Shown one piece after another: positions 10,234 to 19,457 of a stretch of 46,717 nt of DNA. This DNA is from Pseudomonas hunanensis. Its GTDB lineage: Bacteria > Pseudomonadota > Gammaproteobacteria > Pseudomonadales > Pseudomonadaceae. The number at the start of each line of letters is the position of its first letter. Within the stretch, counting starts at the first letter, position 1. The notes beneath the pieces are model-generated. The model made no database searches. It saw nothing but the letters and a program-made list of their open reading frames with translations, and was not told where the DNA came from. The DNA is taken from positions 1-46,717 of the forward strand of contig NZ_QJRC01000079.1 in NCBI RefSeq assembly GCF_013393325.1, in the 5' to 3' direction. A program made the position numbers and the translations under genes.

Positions 10234-10890
10234 ATGCGCCTGGCTTTATTCGACCTGGACAATACCCTCCTCGGTGGCGACAGCGACCATGCCTGGGGTG
10301 ACTACCTTTGCGAGCGTGGCATCCTCGACCCACTCGCCTACAAGCAACGCAACGATGGTTTCTACCAGGACTACCTCAACGGCACCCTGGACCTGCAGGC
10401 CTACCTGGCCTTTTCCATGGAGATCCTGGCGGCAACGCCCGTGGCCCAGCTCGACGAATGGCACCGCGACTTCATGCGCGACTGCATCGAACCGATCATC
10501 CTGCCCAAGGCCCTGGCCCTGCTGCAGCAGCACCGCGAGGCGGGCGACCAGTTGGTGATCATTACCGCTACCAACCGCTTCGTCACCGCGCCAATTGCAC
10601 GGCGTCTTGGCATTCGCGTGCTGCTGGCAACCGAGTGCGAGATGCGCGACGGTCGCTATACCGGGCGTAGTACCGATATACCGTGTTTCCGTGAAGGCAA
10701 GGTGACGCGGCTGGACCGCTGGATGCTGGAGAACGGCTTTGATCTCGAGGACAGCTACTTCTATAGCGACTCGATGAATGACCTGCCGCTATTGCAGCGG
10801 GTGACGCATGCGGTGGCGGTGGACCCGGACCCGAACTTGCGGGCCGAGGCCGAGAAGCGCGGGTGGCCGGTGGTTTCGCTGAGGGATTGA
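10234..10890 (+). CDS. HAD-superfamily phosphatase, subclass IB
   Basis: A 218-residue HAD hydrolase with motif I DLDNTL near the N-terminus (nucleophile Asp9), motif II in IITATNRF, and motif III/IV in [11 protein letters not shown]. The helical cap after motif I (about residues 15-80) places it with the SerB-like IB family (TIGR01490-type). Pseudomonas homologues are sometimes annotated as histidinol-phosphatase; the substrate cannot be told from sequence. An in-frame ATG at 10219 would add five residues; neither start has a strong ribosome-binding site. It is divergent from rppH. Confidence 0.87.
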   Translation: MRLALFDLDNTLLGGDSDHAWGDYLCERGILDPLAYKQRNDGFYQDYLNGTLDLQAYLAFSMEILAATPVAQLDEWHRDFMRDCIEPIILPKALALLQQHREAGDQLVIITATNRFVTAPIARRLGIRVLLATECEMRDGRYTGRSTDIPCFREGKVTRLDRWMLENGFDLEDSYFYSDSMNDLPLLQRVTHAVAVDPDPNLRAEAEKRGWPVVSLRD

Positions 10891-10910
10891 GATTACAGGG
10901 ATTCGCGCTC

Positions 10911-10955
10911 CCCTGTGGGATCGGCCTTGCGTCGCGATGGAGGGCGAAGCCCTCC
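10911..10955. repeat. single degenerate REP unit plus hairpin
   Basis: CCCTGTGGGATCGGCCTTGC and the following GTCGCGATGG resemble one REP arm, joined to a perfect GGAGGGC-GAA-GCCCTCC hairpin (10939-10955). It lies between convergent genes and may help end both transcripts. Confidence 0.6.
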
Positions 10956-10962
10956 TCTGGCC

Positions 10963-11388
10963 TCAAACTGGCTTGGCACCCATCAGCCCGGCAATGGACA
11001 GGAAGCACACCCCGCTGAACACCGCCAGCGCCAGGGTAAACCGCAGCCCTACCACTTCGGCCTTGCGCAGCCGGTTCAGCCGTACCAGCAGCCACCACAC
11101 GGCAAACGCGCCAAAGGTATAGATGACGCTGGACGCCAGCACCCAGGTCTGCCCCAGCGGCCAGCCCACCAGATGCACCAGCCACCAACCGGTAAGCGGC
11201 ATGCTCACCAGGCACAGGCCCATCACCAGCCAGACAAATACCAACGGCCGGCGCAGCAGCTTTGCATAGGCCTCGGCATCACCTTGACGGCGCGCACGCA
11301 CGGTCCAGGCCGCCAAGCCCAAGGCGCCCAAAAGCAGCAGTGCGGTGGCAATGATGTGCAAGGTCTTGAGGGTGGTCAGGTGTTCCAT
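10963..11388 (-). CDS. DUF2269-type integral membrane protein
   Basis: A 141-residue protein with four predicted membrane helices, at about residues 7-27, 48-70, 80-102 and 117-138. The HIIATALLLLGALG start and the GWWLVH segment after helix two resemble predicted DUF2269/CopD-like membrane proteins. No catalytic motif is visible apart from conserved His residues at helix ends. It lies 38 bp downstream of ilvA on the same strand and could share its transcript. Function unknown. Confidence 0.75.
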   Translation of the reverse strand: MEHLTTLKTLHIIATALLLLGALGLAAWTVRARRQGDAEAYAKLLRRPLVFVWLVMGLCLVSMPLTGWWLVHLVGWPLGQTWVLASSVIYTFGAFAVWWLLVRLNRLRKAEVVGLRFTLALAVFSGVCFLSIAGLMGAKPV

Positions 11389-11426
11389 GTCTTCACATCC
11401 TTGAGCGATAAGCCAAGCTTAGCCGC

Positions 11427-12941
11427 TCAGCCCAGGAACAGCTTGTAAGCGGGGTTTTCGGTCTCGTCCCAGTACGGGTAGCCGATCTTGGCCAGCGCCG
11501 CCGGTACCAGGTGGCGCTCATCCTCCGGCACCTGCAGGCCTGCCACCACACGCCCGTCAGCTGCGCCATGGTTGCGGTAGTGGAACATCGAGATGTTCCA
11601 GCGCCCGCCCAACTTGTTGAGGAAGTTGAACAGCGCCCCTGGCCGCTCGGGAAACTCGAAGCGCAGTACCATTTCGTCACTGGCACCGGCCGAATGGCCA
11701 CCCACCATATGGCGGATATGCAACTTGGCAAGCTCGTTGTCGGTCAGGTCGGTAACTGGGAAGCCCTGCTCGGTCAGTTGCTGCACCAGCGCTGCACGCG
11801 GGTCGTTTTCCGGGTGGGTCTGCACGCCCACGAAGATATGCGCTTCGTCCGAGGTGTGCTTGCGGTAGTTGAACTCGGTGATCTGGCGCTTGCCAATGGC
11901 CTCGCAGAAGGCCTTGAAGCTGCCCGGTCGCTCGGGAATGGTCACGGCGATGATCGCCTCACGCTTTTCACCCAACTCGGCACGCTCGGCCACATGGCGC
12001 AGGCGGTCGAAGTTGACGTTGGCACCAGAGTCGATAGCCACCAGCGTCTGCCCGGTCACGCCATACAGCTCGACGTACTTCTTGATGCCCGCAACGCCCA
12101 AGGCGCCGGCAGGTTCGGTGATCGAGCGGGTATCGTCGTAGATATCCTTGATTGCTGCGCAAATCTCGTCTGTGCTGACGGTGACGACTTCGTCCACATG
12201 GTGGCGGCAGATATCGAAGGTGTGCTGGCCAATCTGGGCCACCGCCACACCGTCGGCGAACAGCCCGACCTGCGGCAGCACCACGCGCTCACCGGCGGCC
12301 ATGGCCGCCTGTAGGCAGTTGGAGTCGTCCGGCTCGACGCCGATTACCTTGATTTCCGGGCGCAGGTACTTCACGTAGGCGGCAATACCGGCGATCAGGC
12401 CACCGCCACCCACCGGCACGAAGATCGCGTCCAGCTGGCCAGGGTGCTGGCGCAGGATTTCCATGGCCACGGTGCCCTGACCGGCGATGGTGTGCGGGTC
12501 GTCGTAAGGGTGAACATAGACAAAGCCCTTTTCGTCGACCAGTTTCAGCGAATAGGCCAGCGCCTCGGGGAACGAGTCGCCATGCAACACCACCTTGCCG
12601 CCCCGTGAGCGCACGCCCTCGACCTTGATTTCCGGGGTGGTCTTGGGCATCACGATGGTGGCCTTGATGCCCATTTCGCGCGCAGCCAGGGCCAGGCCCT
12701 GGGCGTGGTTGCCGGCCGAGGCGGTGACCACGCCACGGGCCAGTTCCTCTGGGCTCAGCTGGGCCAGCTTGTTGTACGCCCCGCGGATCTTGAACGAGAA
12801 CACCGGCTGCAGGTCTTCGCGCTTGAGCAAAATCTGGTTGCCCAGCCGCTTGCTCAGTTGCCCGGCGCTCTGCAACGGGGTTTCGACGGCAACGTCATAG
12901 ACGCGCGAGGTGAGGATCTTCTTGACGTACTGTTCGAGCAT
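11427..12941 (-). CDS. ilvA: threonine ammonia-lyase, biosynthetic
   Basis: PLP enzyme that deaminates threonine to 2-oxobutanoate, the first step towards isoleucine. At 504 residues it has the full biosynthetic layout: a fold-type II PLP domain with Lys51 in SFKIRGAYNK and the glycine loop in GGGGLIAG, followed by two ACT-like regulatory repeats (about 335-410 and 430-500). Each repeat contains an ERPG motif (IPERPGSF and FPERPGAL). The second domain is the usual site of isoleucine/valine feedback. Monocistronic or followed by the DUF2269 gene. Confidence 0.96.
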   Translation of the reverse strand: MLEQYVKKILTSRVYDVAVETPLQSAGQLSKRLGNQILLKREDLQPVFSFKIRGAYNKLAQLSPEELARGVVTASAGNHAQGLALAAREMGIKATIVMPKTTPEIKVEGVRSRGGKVVLHGDSFPEALAYSLKLVDEKGFVYVHPYDDPHTIAGQGTVAMEILRQHPGQLDAIFVPVGGGGLIAGIAAYVKYLRPEIKVIGVEPDDSNCLQAAMAAGERVVLPQVGLFADGVAVAQIGQHTFDICRHHVDEVVTVSTDEICAAIKDIYDDTRSITEPAGALGVAGIKKYVELYGVTGQTLVAIDSGANVNFDRLRHVAERAELGEKREAIIAVTIPERPGSFKAFCEAIGKRQITEFNYRKHTSDEAHIFVGVQTHPENDPRAALVQQLTEQGFPVTDLTDNELAKLHIRHMVGGHSAGASDEMVLRFEFPERPGALFNFLNKLGGRWNISMFHYRNHGAADGRVVAGLQVPEDERHLVPAALAKIGYPYWDETENPAYKLFLG

Positions 12942-13029
12942 CGGGAATGCATCACTGGGCCGCGGGACAAGGGCTGGAAGTCTACCCCAGCGCTACGTCG
13001 GGCGACCACAGCAAAGCCGTGCGAGCCGT

Positions 13030-13035
13030 TATACT
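13030..13035 (+). promoter_or_regulatory. putative -10 element for rpiA
   Basis: TATACT lies 39 bp before the rpiA ATG in the gap between divergent ilvA and rpiA. No convincing -35 is seen at the right spacing, so this is tentative. Confidence 0.35.
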
Positions 13036-13074
13036 AGGCAACTTTGAAACCGCCCTGCCCCTTTCGGAGCCCGC

Positions 13075-13749
13075 ATGACCCAGGACCAACTCAAACAGGC
13101 CGTCGCCCAGGCCGCTGTCGACTTCATTCTGCCCAAGCTGGATGAAAAGAGCGTTGTCGGCGTCGGTACCGGTTCGACCGCCAACTTCTTCATCGACGCC
13201 CTGGCTCAGCACAAGACCGCCTTCGACGGCGCAGTCGCCAGCTCCGAAGCCACTGCCCAGCGCCTGAAGGGCCATGGCATCCCGGTGTACGAGCTGAACA
13301 GCGTCAGCGAGCTTGAGTTCTACGTGGACGGCGCCGACGAAAGCGACGCGCACCTGAACCTGATCAAGGGCGGCGGCGCAGCCCTGACCCGCGAGAAGAT
13401 CGTCGCGGCCGTGGCCAAGACCTTCATCTGCATCGCCGACGGCAGCAAGCTGGTGCCCGTGCTGGGCGCCTTCCCGCTGCCGGTTGAAGTGATCCCGATG
13501 GCCCGCAGCCACGTGGCGCGCCAGCTGGTCAAGCTGGGCGGCGACCCGGTGTACCGCGAAGGCGTGGTCACCGACAACGGCAACGTGATCCTCGACGTGC
13601 ACAACCTGCAGATCACCAACCCGGTGGAGCTGGAAGCGCAGATCAACGCCATCGTTGGCGTGGTCACCAACGGCCTGTTCGCGGCGCGGCCGGCGGACCT
13701 GCTGCTGCTGGGCACCTCTGAAGGTGTGAAGAGCCTGAAGGCCGAGTAA
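13075..13749 (+). CDS. rpiA: ribose-5-phosphate isomerase A
   Basis: Interconverts ribose 5-phosphate and ribulose 5-phosphate in the pentose phosphate pathway. The 224-residue protein carries the RpiA landmarks: [13 protein letters not shown] phosphate loop, the DGADE motif with its catalytic acid, and [11 protein letters not shown] with the conserved Lys. GGAG lies 7 nt before the ATG. Divergent from ilvA and followed by a paired REP element instead of a T-rich terminator. Confidence 0.97.
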   Translation: MTQDQLKQAVAQAAVDFILPKLDEKSVVGVGTGSTANFFIDALAQHKTAFDGAVASSEATAQRLKGHGIPVYELNSVSELEFYVDGADESDAHLNLIKGGGAALTREKIVAAVAKTFICIADGSKLVPVLGAFPLPVEVIPMARSHVARQLVKLGGDPVYREGVVTDNGNVILDVHNLQITNPVELEAQINAIVGVVTNGLFAARPADLLLLGTSEGVKSLKAE

Positions 13750-13774
13750 GCTTCGGCGGGGGCTTTGCCCTCGT

Positions 13775-13840
13775 ATCGCGACACAAGGCCGCTCCTACAG
13801 GGGTACGCCATCTCCTGTAGGAGCGGCCTTGTGTCGCGAT
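13775..13840. repeat. paired REP element (26-bp inverted arms)
   Basis: Perfect 26-bp inverted arms at 13775-13800 and 13815-13840, each containing CGCGACACAAGGCCGCTCC or its complement, are separated by 14 bp. The pair lies between convergent rpiA and the first YjiK-like gene. This is the extragenic palindrome family typical of P. putida. Confidence 0.92.
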
Positions 13841-13864
13841 GGGCTGCAAAGCAGCCCCACCTGC

Positions 13865-14767
13865 TCACTCCGTTACCTGCTTGAACACATAAAACAGGTT
13901 CGGCTCACTGACCAGGTAAATGGTCCCCACCTCATCCATCGCAATCCCCTCCGCCTGCGGCACCGTCGCCTGCAACCCCTGCGACCCCTTGCGCAGCGAC
14001 AAGGTACTCAGCGGCCTGCCTTCTACATCCAGCTCCAGCACCAGCCGCGACTCGTCCGACAGCGCCAGCAAGTGCCCGCTGCGCTCATCGAACTGCAAAC
14101 TCGACAGGTCCCTTACAAACAGCCGTGAATCGCGCTTGCGGTCCTGTACCACATGCACGGCGTAGGGCTTTTCCGGGTTGTCATGCGGGAAGCCATGCAC
14201 CTCATAGATCAGCATCGGGTCGCGCTCCTTGGCCACGAACAGCCGCTTGCCCGCCGAATCGTATGCCAGGCCCTCGAATCCCTTGTTGCCGTTCAGGCCA
14301 ATGCCCAGGCTGAGCTGTTCGGCGTCACCGGCATCGAGGAACATCGTGTCGTCTTCCAGCCTTACGCGAATCAGCCGTTGCTGACGCTCGTCGGTAATCA
14401 CATAACTGTTTGGCCCAACGTACTCCACAGCCTCCGGGTCGCCGAAGCCGGTCAGCGGCACGCGGCGCAGGATGCGGCCGTCCAGCGACAGCTCGATCAG
14501 CTCCGAACGGGCATTGGTGACGGTGAAAAGGGTTTTGCGGTCGGGGTCGTAGGTTAGCGCCGAAATGTCATCATCCAGCCCTTCGACCGGCTGCGCCTCC
14601 AGCACTACCCGGTAGCGGTCCAGGCCAATGCTCCGCTCGGCAGGGTGCCACCAGGTCTTCAGGTTGAACCAGCCACGCTCGAACAGGCGAAACTCCTGCC
14701 CGGCCCAGCCAAGCATGAGCAGGCCAAGGGCAACCAGAACAAGGAACAGGCGAACAAAACGGCGCAT
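13865..14767 (-). CDS. YjiK/SdiA-regulated-domain protein, copy 1
   Basis: A 300-residue protein with one N-terminal membrane anchor (FVRLFLVLVALGLLMLGWAG). The rest is a beta-propeller-like SdiA-regulated domain: repeated strands such as ISALTYDPDRKTLFTVTN, DPEAVEYVG and GFEGLAYDSAGKRLFVAKE. The family is related to phytase-like and esterase-like propellers; its substrate is unknown. The domain probably faces the periplasm. A homologous second copy lies 89 bp upstream on the same strand. Confidence 0.87.
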   Translation of the reverse strand: MRRFVRLFLVLVALGLLMLGWAGQEFRLFERGWFNLKTWWHPAERSIGLDRYRVVLEAQPVEGLDDDISALTYDPDRKTLFTVTNARSELIELSLDGRILRRVPLTGFGDPEAVEYVGPNSYVITDERQQRLIRVRLEDDTMFLDAGDAEQLSLGIGLNGNKGFEGLAYDSAGKRLFVAKERDPMLIYEVHGFPHDNPEKPYAVHVVQDRKRDSRLFVRDLSSLQFDERSGHLLALSDESRLVLELDVEGRPLSTLSLRKGSQGLQATVPQAEGIAMDEVGTIYLVSEPNLFYVFKQVTE

Positions 14768-14856
14768 AAAGCAGACTCGACACAGGGGTGGCGAATCTAA
14801 TCATTAATGGCTGAAACGAAGCTTAATGCCAGCATCAGGCAAATCTGATGGTGTTG

Positions 14857-15774
14857 TCAGTTCTTCTTGAAGCGATAGAACAGCGCCGGCTCGCTGACCA
14901 TGTACAGGTTGCCCTTATCGTCCATGGCCACCCCTTCAGCCCGCGGGATGGTGTCTTCAAGCCCGTTGAAGCCGCCCAGCAGGGTCATGAAACTGACTTG
15001 CTGGCCCTGCTCGTCCAGCTCCAGCAGCATGTTGGAATCGGCCGACAGCACCAGCAAGTGGCCGGTGCGTGGGTCAACGCCCAGGGCAGAGAGGTTGCGC
15101 AAGTCGAGCTCTTCGCTGGGCAGCGGCTGCTTCTCACCCTGGAGCGGGCTGCGACCATCGGTGTTCCAGGTGTACAGCTTGGGTGGGCGCTCCTCGCCGA
15201 TGATCAAGCGCTGACGCAGCGGGTCCCAGGCGATGGCCTCGAAACCCTTGTTGCTTTTCACCGACTGGCCCAGGTCGTGGCTCTGGAAGTCGCCGTGGTT
15301 CAGTGCCGTGGTCTGCGCGTCCACCTTGACCACGGTCAGGTCGTGCAGACGCTCGTCGGTAATGGCCAGGTTGCCGTCTTCCAGCACGGCGACACCCTCC
15401 GGGTTGCTCCAGCCGTTGAGCGGGATCTTGCGCAGAACATCGCCCTCCAGGCTCAACTCGACCAGGATCGGGTTCTTGCCCATGACCGCGAACAGGGTAC
15501 GGGTATGCGGGTTGAAGGCCACGTCCGAGGCTTCGTCATCGTCCATGCCCGGTAGCGGTTTGGCGTCGATGTCCACCTGATAGTCCGGCAGCCACACGCT
15601 TTCGCTGCGCTCGGCGGTGCTTTCGAAGCTCTCCTTTACCCACAGCGCACCACGGTCATCCCAGTGCATGGCTACCGATACGCCATAACCGATCACCGCC
15701 GCCACAGCCAGGCCGAAGGGCCAGCGCAGAAAGAAGCGACGCTTGGGTGTTGCCGGGGCGGAGGGTGATGGCAT
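14857..15774 (-). CDS. YjiK/SdiA-regulated-domain protein, copy 2
   Basis: A 305-residue paralogue of the next gene, sharing its order of motifs (DVAFNPHTRTLFAVMG, NPEGVAVLEDG, GFEAIAWDPLRQRL) and a matching C-terminal VSEPALFYRFK. A short basic tail and one membrane helix (about residues 15-35) precede the propeller. The start at 15774 has GGAA about 7 nt upstream; frames open to 15876 run back toward a palindromic repeat and look non-coding. The pair looks like a tandem duplication. Confidence 0.87.
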   Translation of the reverse strand: MPSPSAPATPKRRFFLRWPFGLAVAAVIGYGVSVAMHWDDRGALWVKESFESTAERSESVWLPDYQVDIDAKPLPGMDDDEASDVAFNPHTRTLFAVMGKNPILVELSLEGDVLRKIPLNGWSNPEGVAVLEDGNLAITDERLHDLTVVKVDAQTTALNHGDFQSHDLGQSVKSNKGFEAIAWDPLRQRLIIGEERPPKLYTWNTDGRSPLQGEKQPLPSEELDLRNLSALGVDPRTGHLLVLSADSNMLLELDEQGQQVSFMTLLGGFNGLEDTIPRAEGVAMDDKGNLYMVSEPALFYRFKKN

Positions 15775-15848
15775 GCGCGGTTCCTGGGAAATGGGCGTGG
15801 GTGCGCGCATTATCCTGATCGGGTGTGAAAAATCGGTAAACAGGTCCG

Positions 15849-15941
15849 GCCTCTTCGCGGGTAAACCCGCTCCCACAGGTACTGCACAGCTCTCAAGCCT
15901 TGTGCAGTACCTGTGGGAGCCGGTTTACCCGCAAAGAAGGC
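15849..15941. repeat. long inverted intergenic repeat (GCGGGTAAACCCGC type)
   Basis: Arms of about 41 bp at 15849-15889 and 15901-15941 pair with a few mismatches; each contains GCGGGTAAACC and CTCCCACAGGTACTGCACA or its complement. This second palindrome family carries the AACCCG-CT-CCCACAG string that the IS110 element at the right end has used as its target. Confidence 0.9.
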
Positions 15942-15955
15942 AACACGGTTTCGAG

Positions 15956-16621
15956 TCAGAACACTCGGCTTTCGAAGCGGCTGACACCCGGCAGCTCCAG
16001 CACCAGCTCGTCACCGACATTGAACGGCCCCACACCCGCCGGGGTACCGGTGAGGATCACATCCCCCGCCTGCAGCGAAAAATGCGCCGCCATGTACTGG
16101 ATCATCGGCACGATCGGGTTCAGCATCATCGCGCTGTTGCCGTCCTGACGCACTTCGCCGTTGACGGTCAGGCGCACCGGGATGTCGGTGACATCCTCGA
16201 AACTGGCGGCCGAGACGAACGGCGGCAGTACGCAGGCCCCGTCAAAGCACTTGGCCAGTTCCCACGGCAGGCCCTTCTCTTTCAGTTTGGCCTGCACGTC
16301 GCGCAGGGTCAGGTCCAGCGCCGGGGCGTAGCCGGAAATGGCATCCAGCACCTCTTCCTCGCTCGGGTGGGCCGACAGCGGCTTGCCCAGCAGCACGGCA
16401 ATTTCGGCCTCGTAGTGCACCGAACCCCGCTCGGCCGGGATCTTGAAGCCGCCTTCGGCCGGCACCACACAGCTGCCTGGCTTGATGAACAGCAGCGGTT
16501 CGGTGGGGATCGGGTTGTCCAGTTCCTTGGCATGCTCGGCATAGTTACGGCCGATGCACACCACCTTGCCCAGCGGGAAGTGAATGCGCGTGCCGTCTAC
16601 GTACTGGTGCTGGTAACTCAT
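15956..16621 (-). CDS. fumarylacetoacetate hydrolase (FAH) family protein
   Basis: A 221-residue single-domain FAH-family protein. VVCIGRNYAEHAKEL near the N-terminus, the metal-binding acidic residues in VHYEAEIAVLLG and the late GDVILTGTPAGVG motif are typical. Members hydrolyse acylpyruvates or decarboxylate oxaloacetate; substrate here is unknown. A strong ribosome-binding site (AGAGGAG) precedes the ATG. It lies 21 bp after the D-2-hydroxyglutarate dehydrogenase stop on the same strand, so both are likely one operon acting on 2-oxoacids. Confidence 0.9.
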   Translation of the reverse strand: MSYQHQYVDGTRIHFPLGKVVCIGRNYAEHAKELDNPIPTEPLLFIKPGSCVVPAEGGFKIPAERGSVHYEAEIAVLLGKPLSAHPSEEEVLDAISGYAPALDLTLRDVQAKLKEKGLPWELAKCFDGACVLPPFVSAASFEDVTDIPVRLTVNGEVRQDGNSAMMLNPIVPMIQYMAAHFSLQAGDVILTGTPAGVGPFNVGDELVLELPGVSRFESRVF

Positions 16622-16642
16622 GGCCGACTCCTCTACTGCTTT

Positions 16643-18040
16643 TTATACGGGAGCGAAGATCTTACCCGGATTCATGATGCCGTTAGGGTCGAACACGGCC
16701 TTTATTGCCTTCATGCAGGCGATTTCTTCCGCCGAGCGGCTGTAGCCCAGGTAGTCGCGCTTGGTCATACCCACGCCATGCTCGGCGGAGATCGAGCCGT
16801 TGTAGCGTTTGACGATATCGAACACCCACTTGTTGACCTTGGTGCACGAGGCGAAGAAGTCGTCTTTGCTCATGTGCTCGGGCTTGAGGATGTTCAGGTG
16901 CAGGTTGCCGTCGCCGATATGGCCGTACCACACCACTTCATAATCGGGGTAATGCTCCGCGACGATGGCGTCGATATCGCGCAGGAACGCGGGCACTTTC
17001 GACACGGTGACGGAAATGTCGTTCTTGTACGGGGTCCAGTGCGAGATGGTTTCAGACAGGTACTCGCGCAGCTTCCACAGGTTTTTCAGCTGGGTTTCGC
17101 TCTGGCTCATCACCCCGTCCAGCACCCAACCCTGCTCGACGCAGTGCTCAAAGGTGGCCAAGGCTTCGTTGGCCACCGCTTCGGTGCTGGCCTCGAACTC
17201 CAGCAGTGCGTAGAACGGGCAATCGGTCTCGAACGGCGCCGGCACGTCACCGCGTGCCAGGATCTTGGCCAAGCCCTTGTCTGAGAAGAACTCGAAGGCG
17301 GTCAGGTCCAGCTTGCCCTGGAAGGCGTGCAGCACCGGCATGATCGAGTCGAAGTCCGGTGTACCCAGCACCATCGCGGTAAGGTTGCGCGGCGCCCGGT
17401 CCAGGCGCATGGTGGCCTCGACCACGAAACCCAACGTGCCTTCGGCACCGATGAACAGCTGGCGCAGGTCGTAGCCGGTGGCGTTCTTGATCAGGTCTTT
17501 GTTCAGTTCCAGCAACTCGCCCTTGCCGGTGACCACTTTCAGCCCTGCGACCCAATTGCGGGTCATGCCGTAGCGAATCACCTTGATCCCGCCGGCATTG
17601 GTGCCGATGTTGCCGCCAACCTGGCTAGAACCGCTGGAAGCGAAGTCCACCGGGTAATACAGGCCCTGCTCTTCGGCGTAGGCCTGCAATTGCCGGGTGA
17701 TGACCCCTGGCTGGCAGACCACGGTGCGGTCGAAGGCATTGAAGCCGAGAATCTGGTTCATGTAATCGAAGGAAACGACAACCTCGCCATTGGCCGCCAC
17801 AGCGCCGGCAGAAAGCCCAGTGCGCCCGCCAGACGGCACCAGCGCCACCTGGTGCGCATTGGCCCAGCGCACAATGGCCTGCACCTGCTCGACCGTCTTG
17901 GGAAAGACGATGGCGCTGGGCGCCGGCGGATAATGCTTGGTCCAGTCCTTGCCATAGGCTTCGAGGGAAGCCGCGTCGGTCAGGACCTTGCCAGGGTCGA
18001 CAAGGGTCATCAGTTCTTCAATAACAGCGGGGTGGGTCAT
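16643..18040 (-). CDS. FAD-linked D-2-hydroxyglutarate dehydrogenase
   Basis: A 465-residue flavoprotein: FAD-binding type 4 domain (about 40-215, with PSGGRTGLSAGAV and NIGTNAGGIKVIRYGMTRNWV-like motifs) and an FAD-oxidase C-terminal domain (220-464) with the HIGDGNLHLN metal/substrate motif and SAEHGVG near the end. Oxidises D-2-hydroxyglutarate to 2-oxoglutarate. In Pseudomonas this enzyme is known to remove the D-2-hydroxyglutarate made by SerA and so to pull serine synthesis; serA is divergent next door. The start at 18040 (MTHPAVIEEL) is favoured; the frame is open to 18070. Confidence 0.9.
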   Translation of the reverse strand: MTHPAVIEELMTLVDPGKVLTDAASLEAYGKDWTKHYPPAPSAIVFPKTVEQVQAIVRWANAHQVALVPSGGRTGLSAGAVAANGEVVVSFDYMNQILGFNAFDRTVVCQPGVITRQLQAYAEEQGLYYPVDFASSGSSQVGGNIGTNAGGIKVIRYGMTRNWVAGLKVVTGKGELLELNKDLIKNATGYDLRQLFIGAEGTLGFVVEATMRLDRAPRNLTAMVLGTPDFDSIMPVLHAFQGKLDLTAFEFFSDKGLAKILARGDVPAPFETDCPFYALLEFEASTEAVANEALATFEHCVEQGWVLDGVMSQSETQLKNLWKLREYLSETISHWTPYKNDISVTVSKVPAFLRDIDAIVAEHYPDYEVVWYGHIGDGNLHLNILKPEHMSKDDFFASCTKVNKWVFDIVKRYNGSISAEHGVGMTKRDYLGYSRSAEEIACMKAIKAVFDPNGIMNPGKIFAPV

Positions 18041-18115
18041 CGCTGGAACTCTCGACTTATTCATAGTCACCCTGAGTACTCTTCACCTGTCGGGATAAGC
18101 TCAGATTGTGTCGCG

Positions 18116-18127
18116 TATGCTAGCATA
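18116..18127. promoter_or_regulatory. symmetric -10-like palindrome between serA and the dehydrogenase gene
   Basis: TATGCTAGCATA is a perfect 12-bp palindrome. Read on either strand it starts with TATGCT, a fair -10 hexamer. It lies 84 bp before serA and 75 bp before the divergent dehydrogenase gene, so it could serve transcription in both directions or be a repressor site. No clear -35 is seen on either side. Confidence 0.45.
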
Positions 18128-18211
18128 GCCCTCCCGCTGTTCATGCTAAGGCTGCCCTCGCGCCTGGCATCACCCCTCGCCATTTTTTCTCCGGGATACA
18201 GGTTTACGCAG

Positions 18212-19441
18212 ATGAGCAAGACTTCTCTCGACAAGAGCAAGATCCGGTTCCTTCTTCTTGAAGGTGTGCACCAGAACGCAGTCGATACCCTCAAGGCTGC
18301 CGGCTACACCAACATCGAATACCTCACTGGTTCGTTGCCGGAAGCCGAGCTGAAGGAAAAGATCGCCGATGCCCACTTTATCGGCATCCGTTCACGCACC
18401 CAGCTTACCGAAGAGATCTTCGACTGCGCCAAGAAACTGGTCGCTGTTGGCTGCTTCTGCATCGGCACCAACCAGGTTGACCTGGAAGCTGCCCGCCAGC
18501 GCGGTATCGCCGTGTTCAACGCGCCATACTCCAACACCCGTTCGGTCGCCGAGCTGGTACTGGCCGAGGCCATCCTGCTGCTGCGCGGCATCCCAGAGAA
18601 AAACGCTTCCTGCCACCGTGGTGGCTGGATCAAGAGTGCGGCCAACTCGTTCGAAATCCGTGGCAAGAAACTGGGCATCGTCGGCTACGGCTCGATCGGT
18701 ACCCAACTGTCGGTCCTGGCCGAAAACCTGGGCATGCAGGTGTACTTCTACGACCCGCTGACCAAACTGCCACTGGGCAACGCCGTGCAGGTCACCAGCC
18801 TGAACGAGCTGCTGGGCCTGGCCGACATCGTCTCGCTGCACGTGCCTGAGCTGCCGTCCACCCAGTGGATGATCGGCGAGAAGGAAATCCGCGCGATGAA
18901 GAAAGGCGCGATCCTGATCAACGCCGCCCGTGGCACCGTGGTCGAACTGGACCACCTGGCCGCTGCCATCAAGGACAAGCACCTGATCGGCGCCGCCATC
19001 GACGTGTTCCCGATCGAGCCGCGCTCCAACGACGAAGAGTTCGAAAGCCCGCTGCGCGGCCTGGACAACGTGATCCTGACCCCGCACATCGGTGGTTCCA
19101 CCGCCGAAGCCCAGGCCAACATCGGCCTGGAAGTGGCCGAGAAGCTGGTCAAGTACAGCGACAACGGTACTTCGGTATCTTCGGTCAACTTCCCGGAAGT
19201 GGCCCTGCCGGCGCACCCAGGCAAGCACCGCCTGCTGCACATTCACGAAAACATTCCCGGCGTACTCAGCGAGATCAACAAGGTCTTCGCCGAGAACGGC
19301 ATCAACATCTCCGGTCAGTTCCTGCAGACCAACGAGAAAGTCGGTTACGTGGTAATCGACGTTGACGCCGAGTACTCGGACCTTGCGCAAGAAAAACTGC
19401 AACAGGTCAAGGGCACCATCCGTTCCCGCGTGCTGTTCTAA
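18212..19441 (+). CDS. serA: D-3-phosphoglycerate dehydrogenase
   Basis: Oxidises 3-phosphoglycerate with NAD+ in the first step of serine synthesis and also reduces 2-oxoglutarate to D-2-hydroxyglutarate. The 409-residue protein matches the E. coli length: substrate domain, Rossmann fold with GYGSIGTQLS, the catalytic Arg in NAARGT, the catalytic His in LTPHIGGST, and a C-terminal ACT domain (about 335-409, IPGVLSEINKVFAENGINI), the usual serine feedback site. The frame is open far upstream, but MSKTSLDKSKI at 18212 is the family start. Ends at a strong terminator. Confidence 0.97.
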   Translation: MSKTSLDKSKIRFLLLEGVHQNAVDTLKAAGYTNIEYLTGSLPEAELKEKIADAHFIGIRSRTQLTEEIFDCAKKLVAVGCFCIGTNQVDLEAARQRGIAVFNAPYSNTRSVAELVLAEAILLLRGIPEKNASCHRGGWIKSAANSFEIRGKKLGIVGYGSIGTQLSVLAENLGMQVYFYDPLTKLPLGNAVQVTSLNELLGLADIVSLHVPELPSTQWMIGEKEIRAMKKGAILINAARGTVVELDHLAAAIKDKHLIGAAIDVFPIEPRSNDEEFESPLRGLDNVILTPHIGGSTAEAQANIGLEVAEKLVKYSDNGTSVSSVNFPEVALPAHPGKHRLLHIHENIPGVLSEINKVFAENGINISGQFLQTNEKVGYVVIDVDAEYSDLAQEKLQQVKGTIRSRVLF

Positions 19442-19457
19442 GTTTGCTTGCTGCATG

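Noticed and set aside
13775..13840. Repeats as a CRISPR array
   Set aside because: Units occur as inverted pairs in separate gaps, with no regular spacers and no cas genes.
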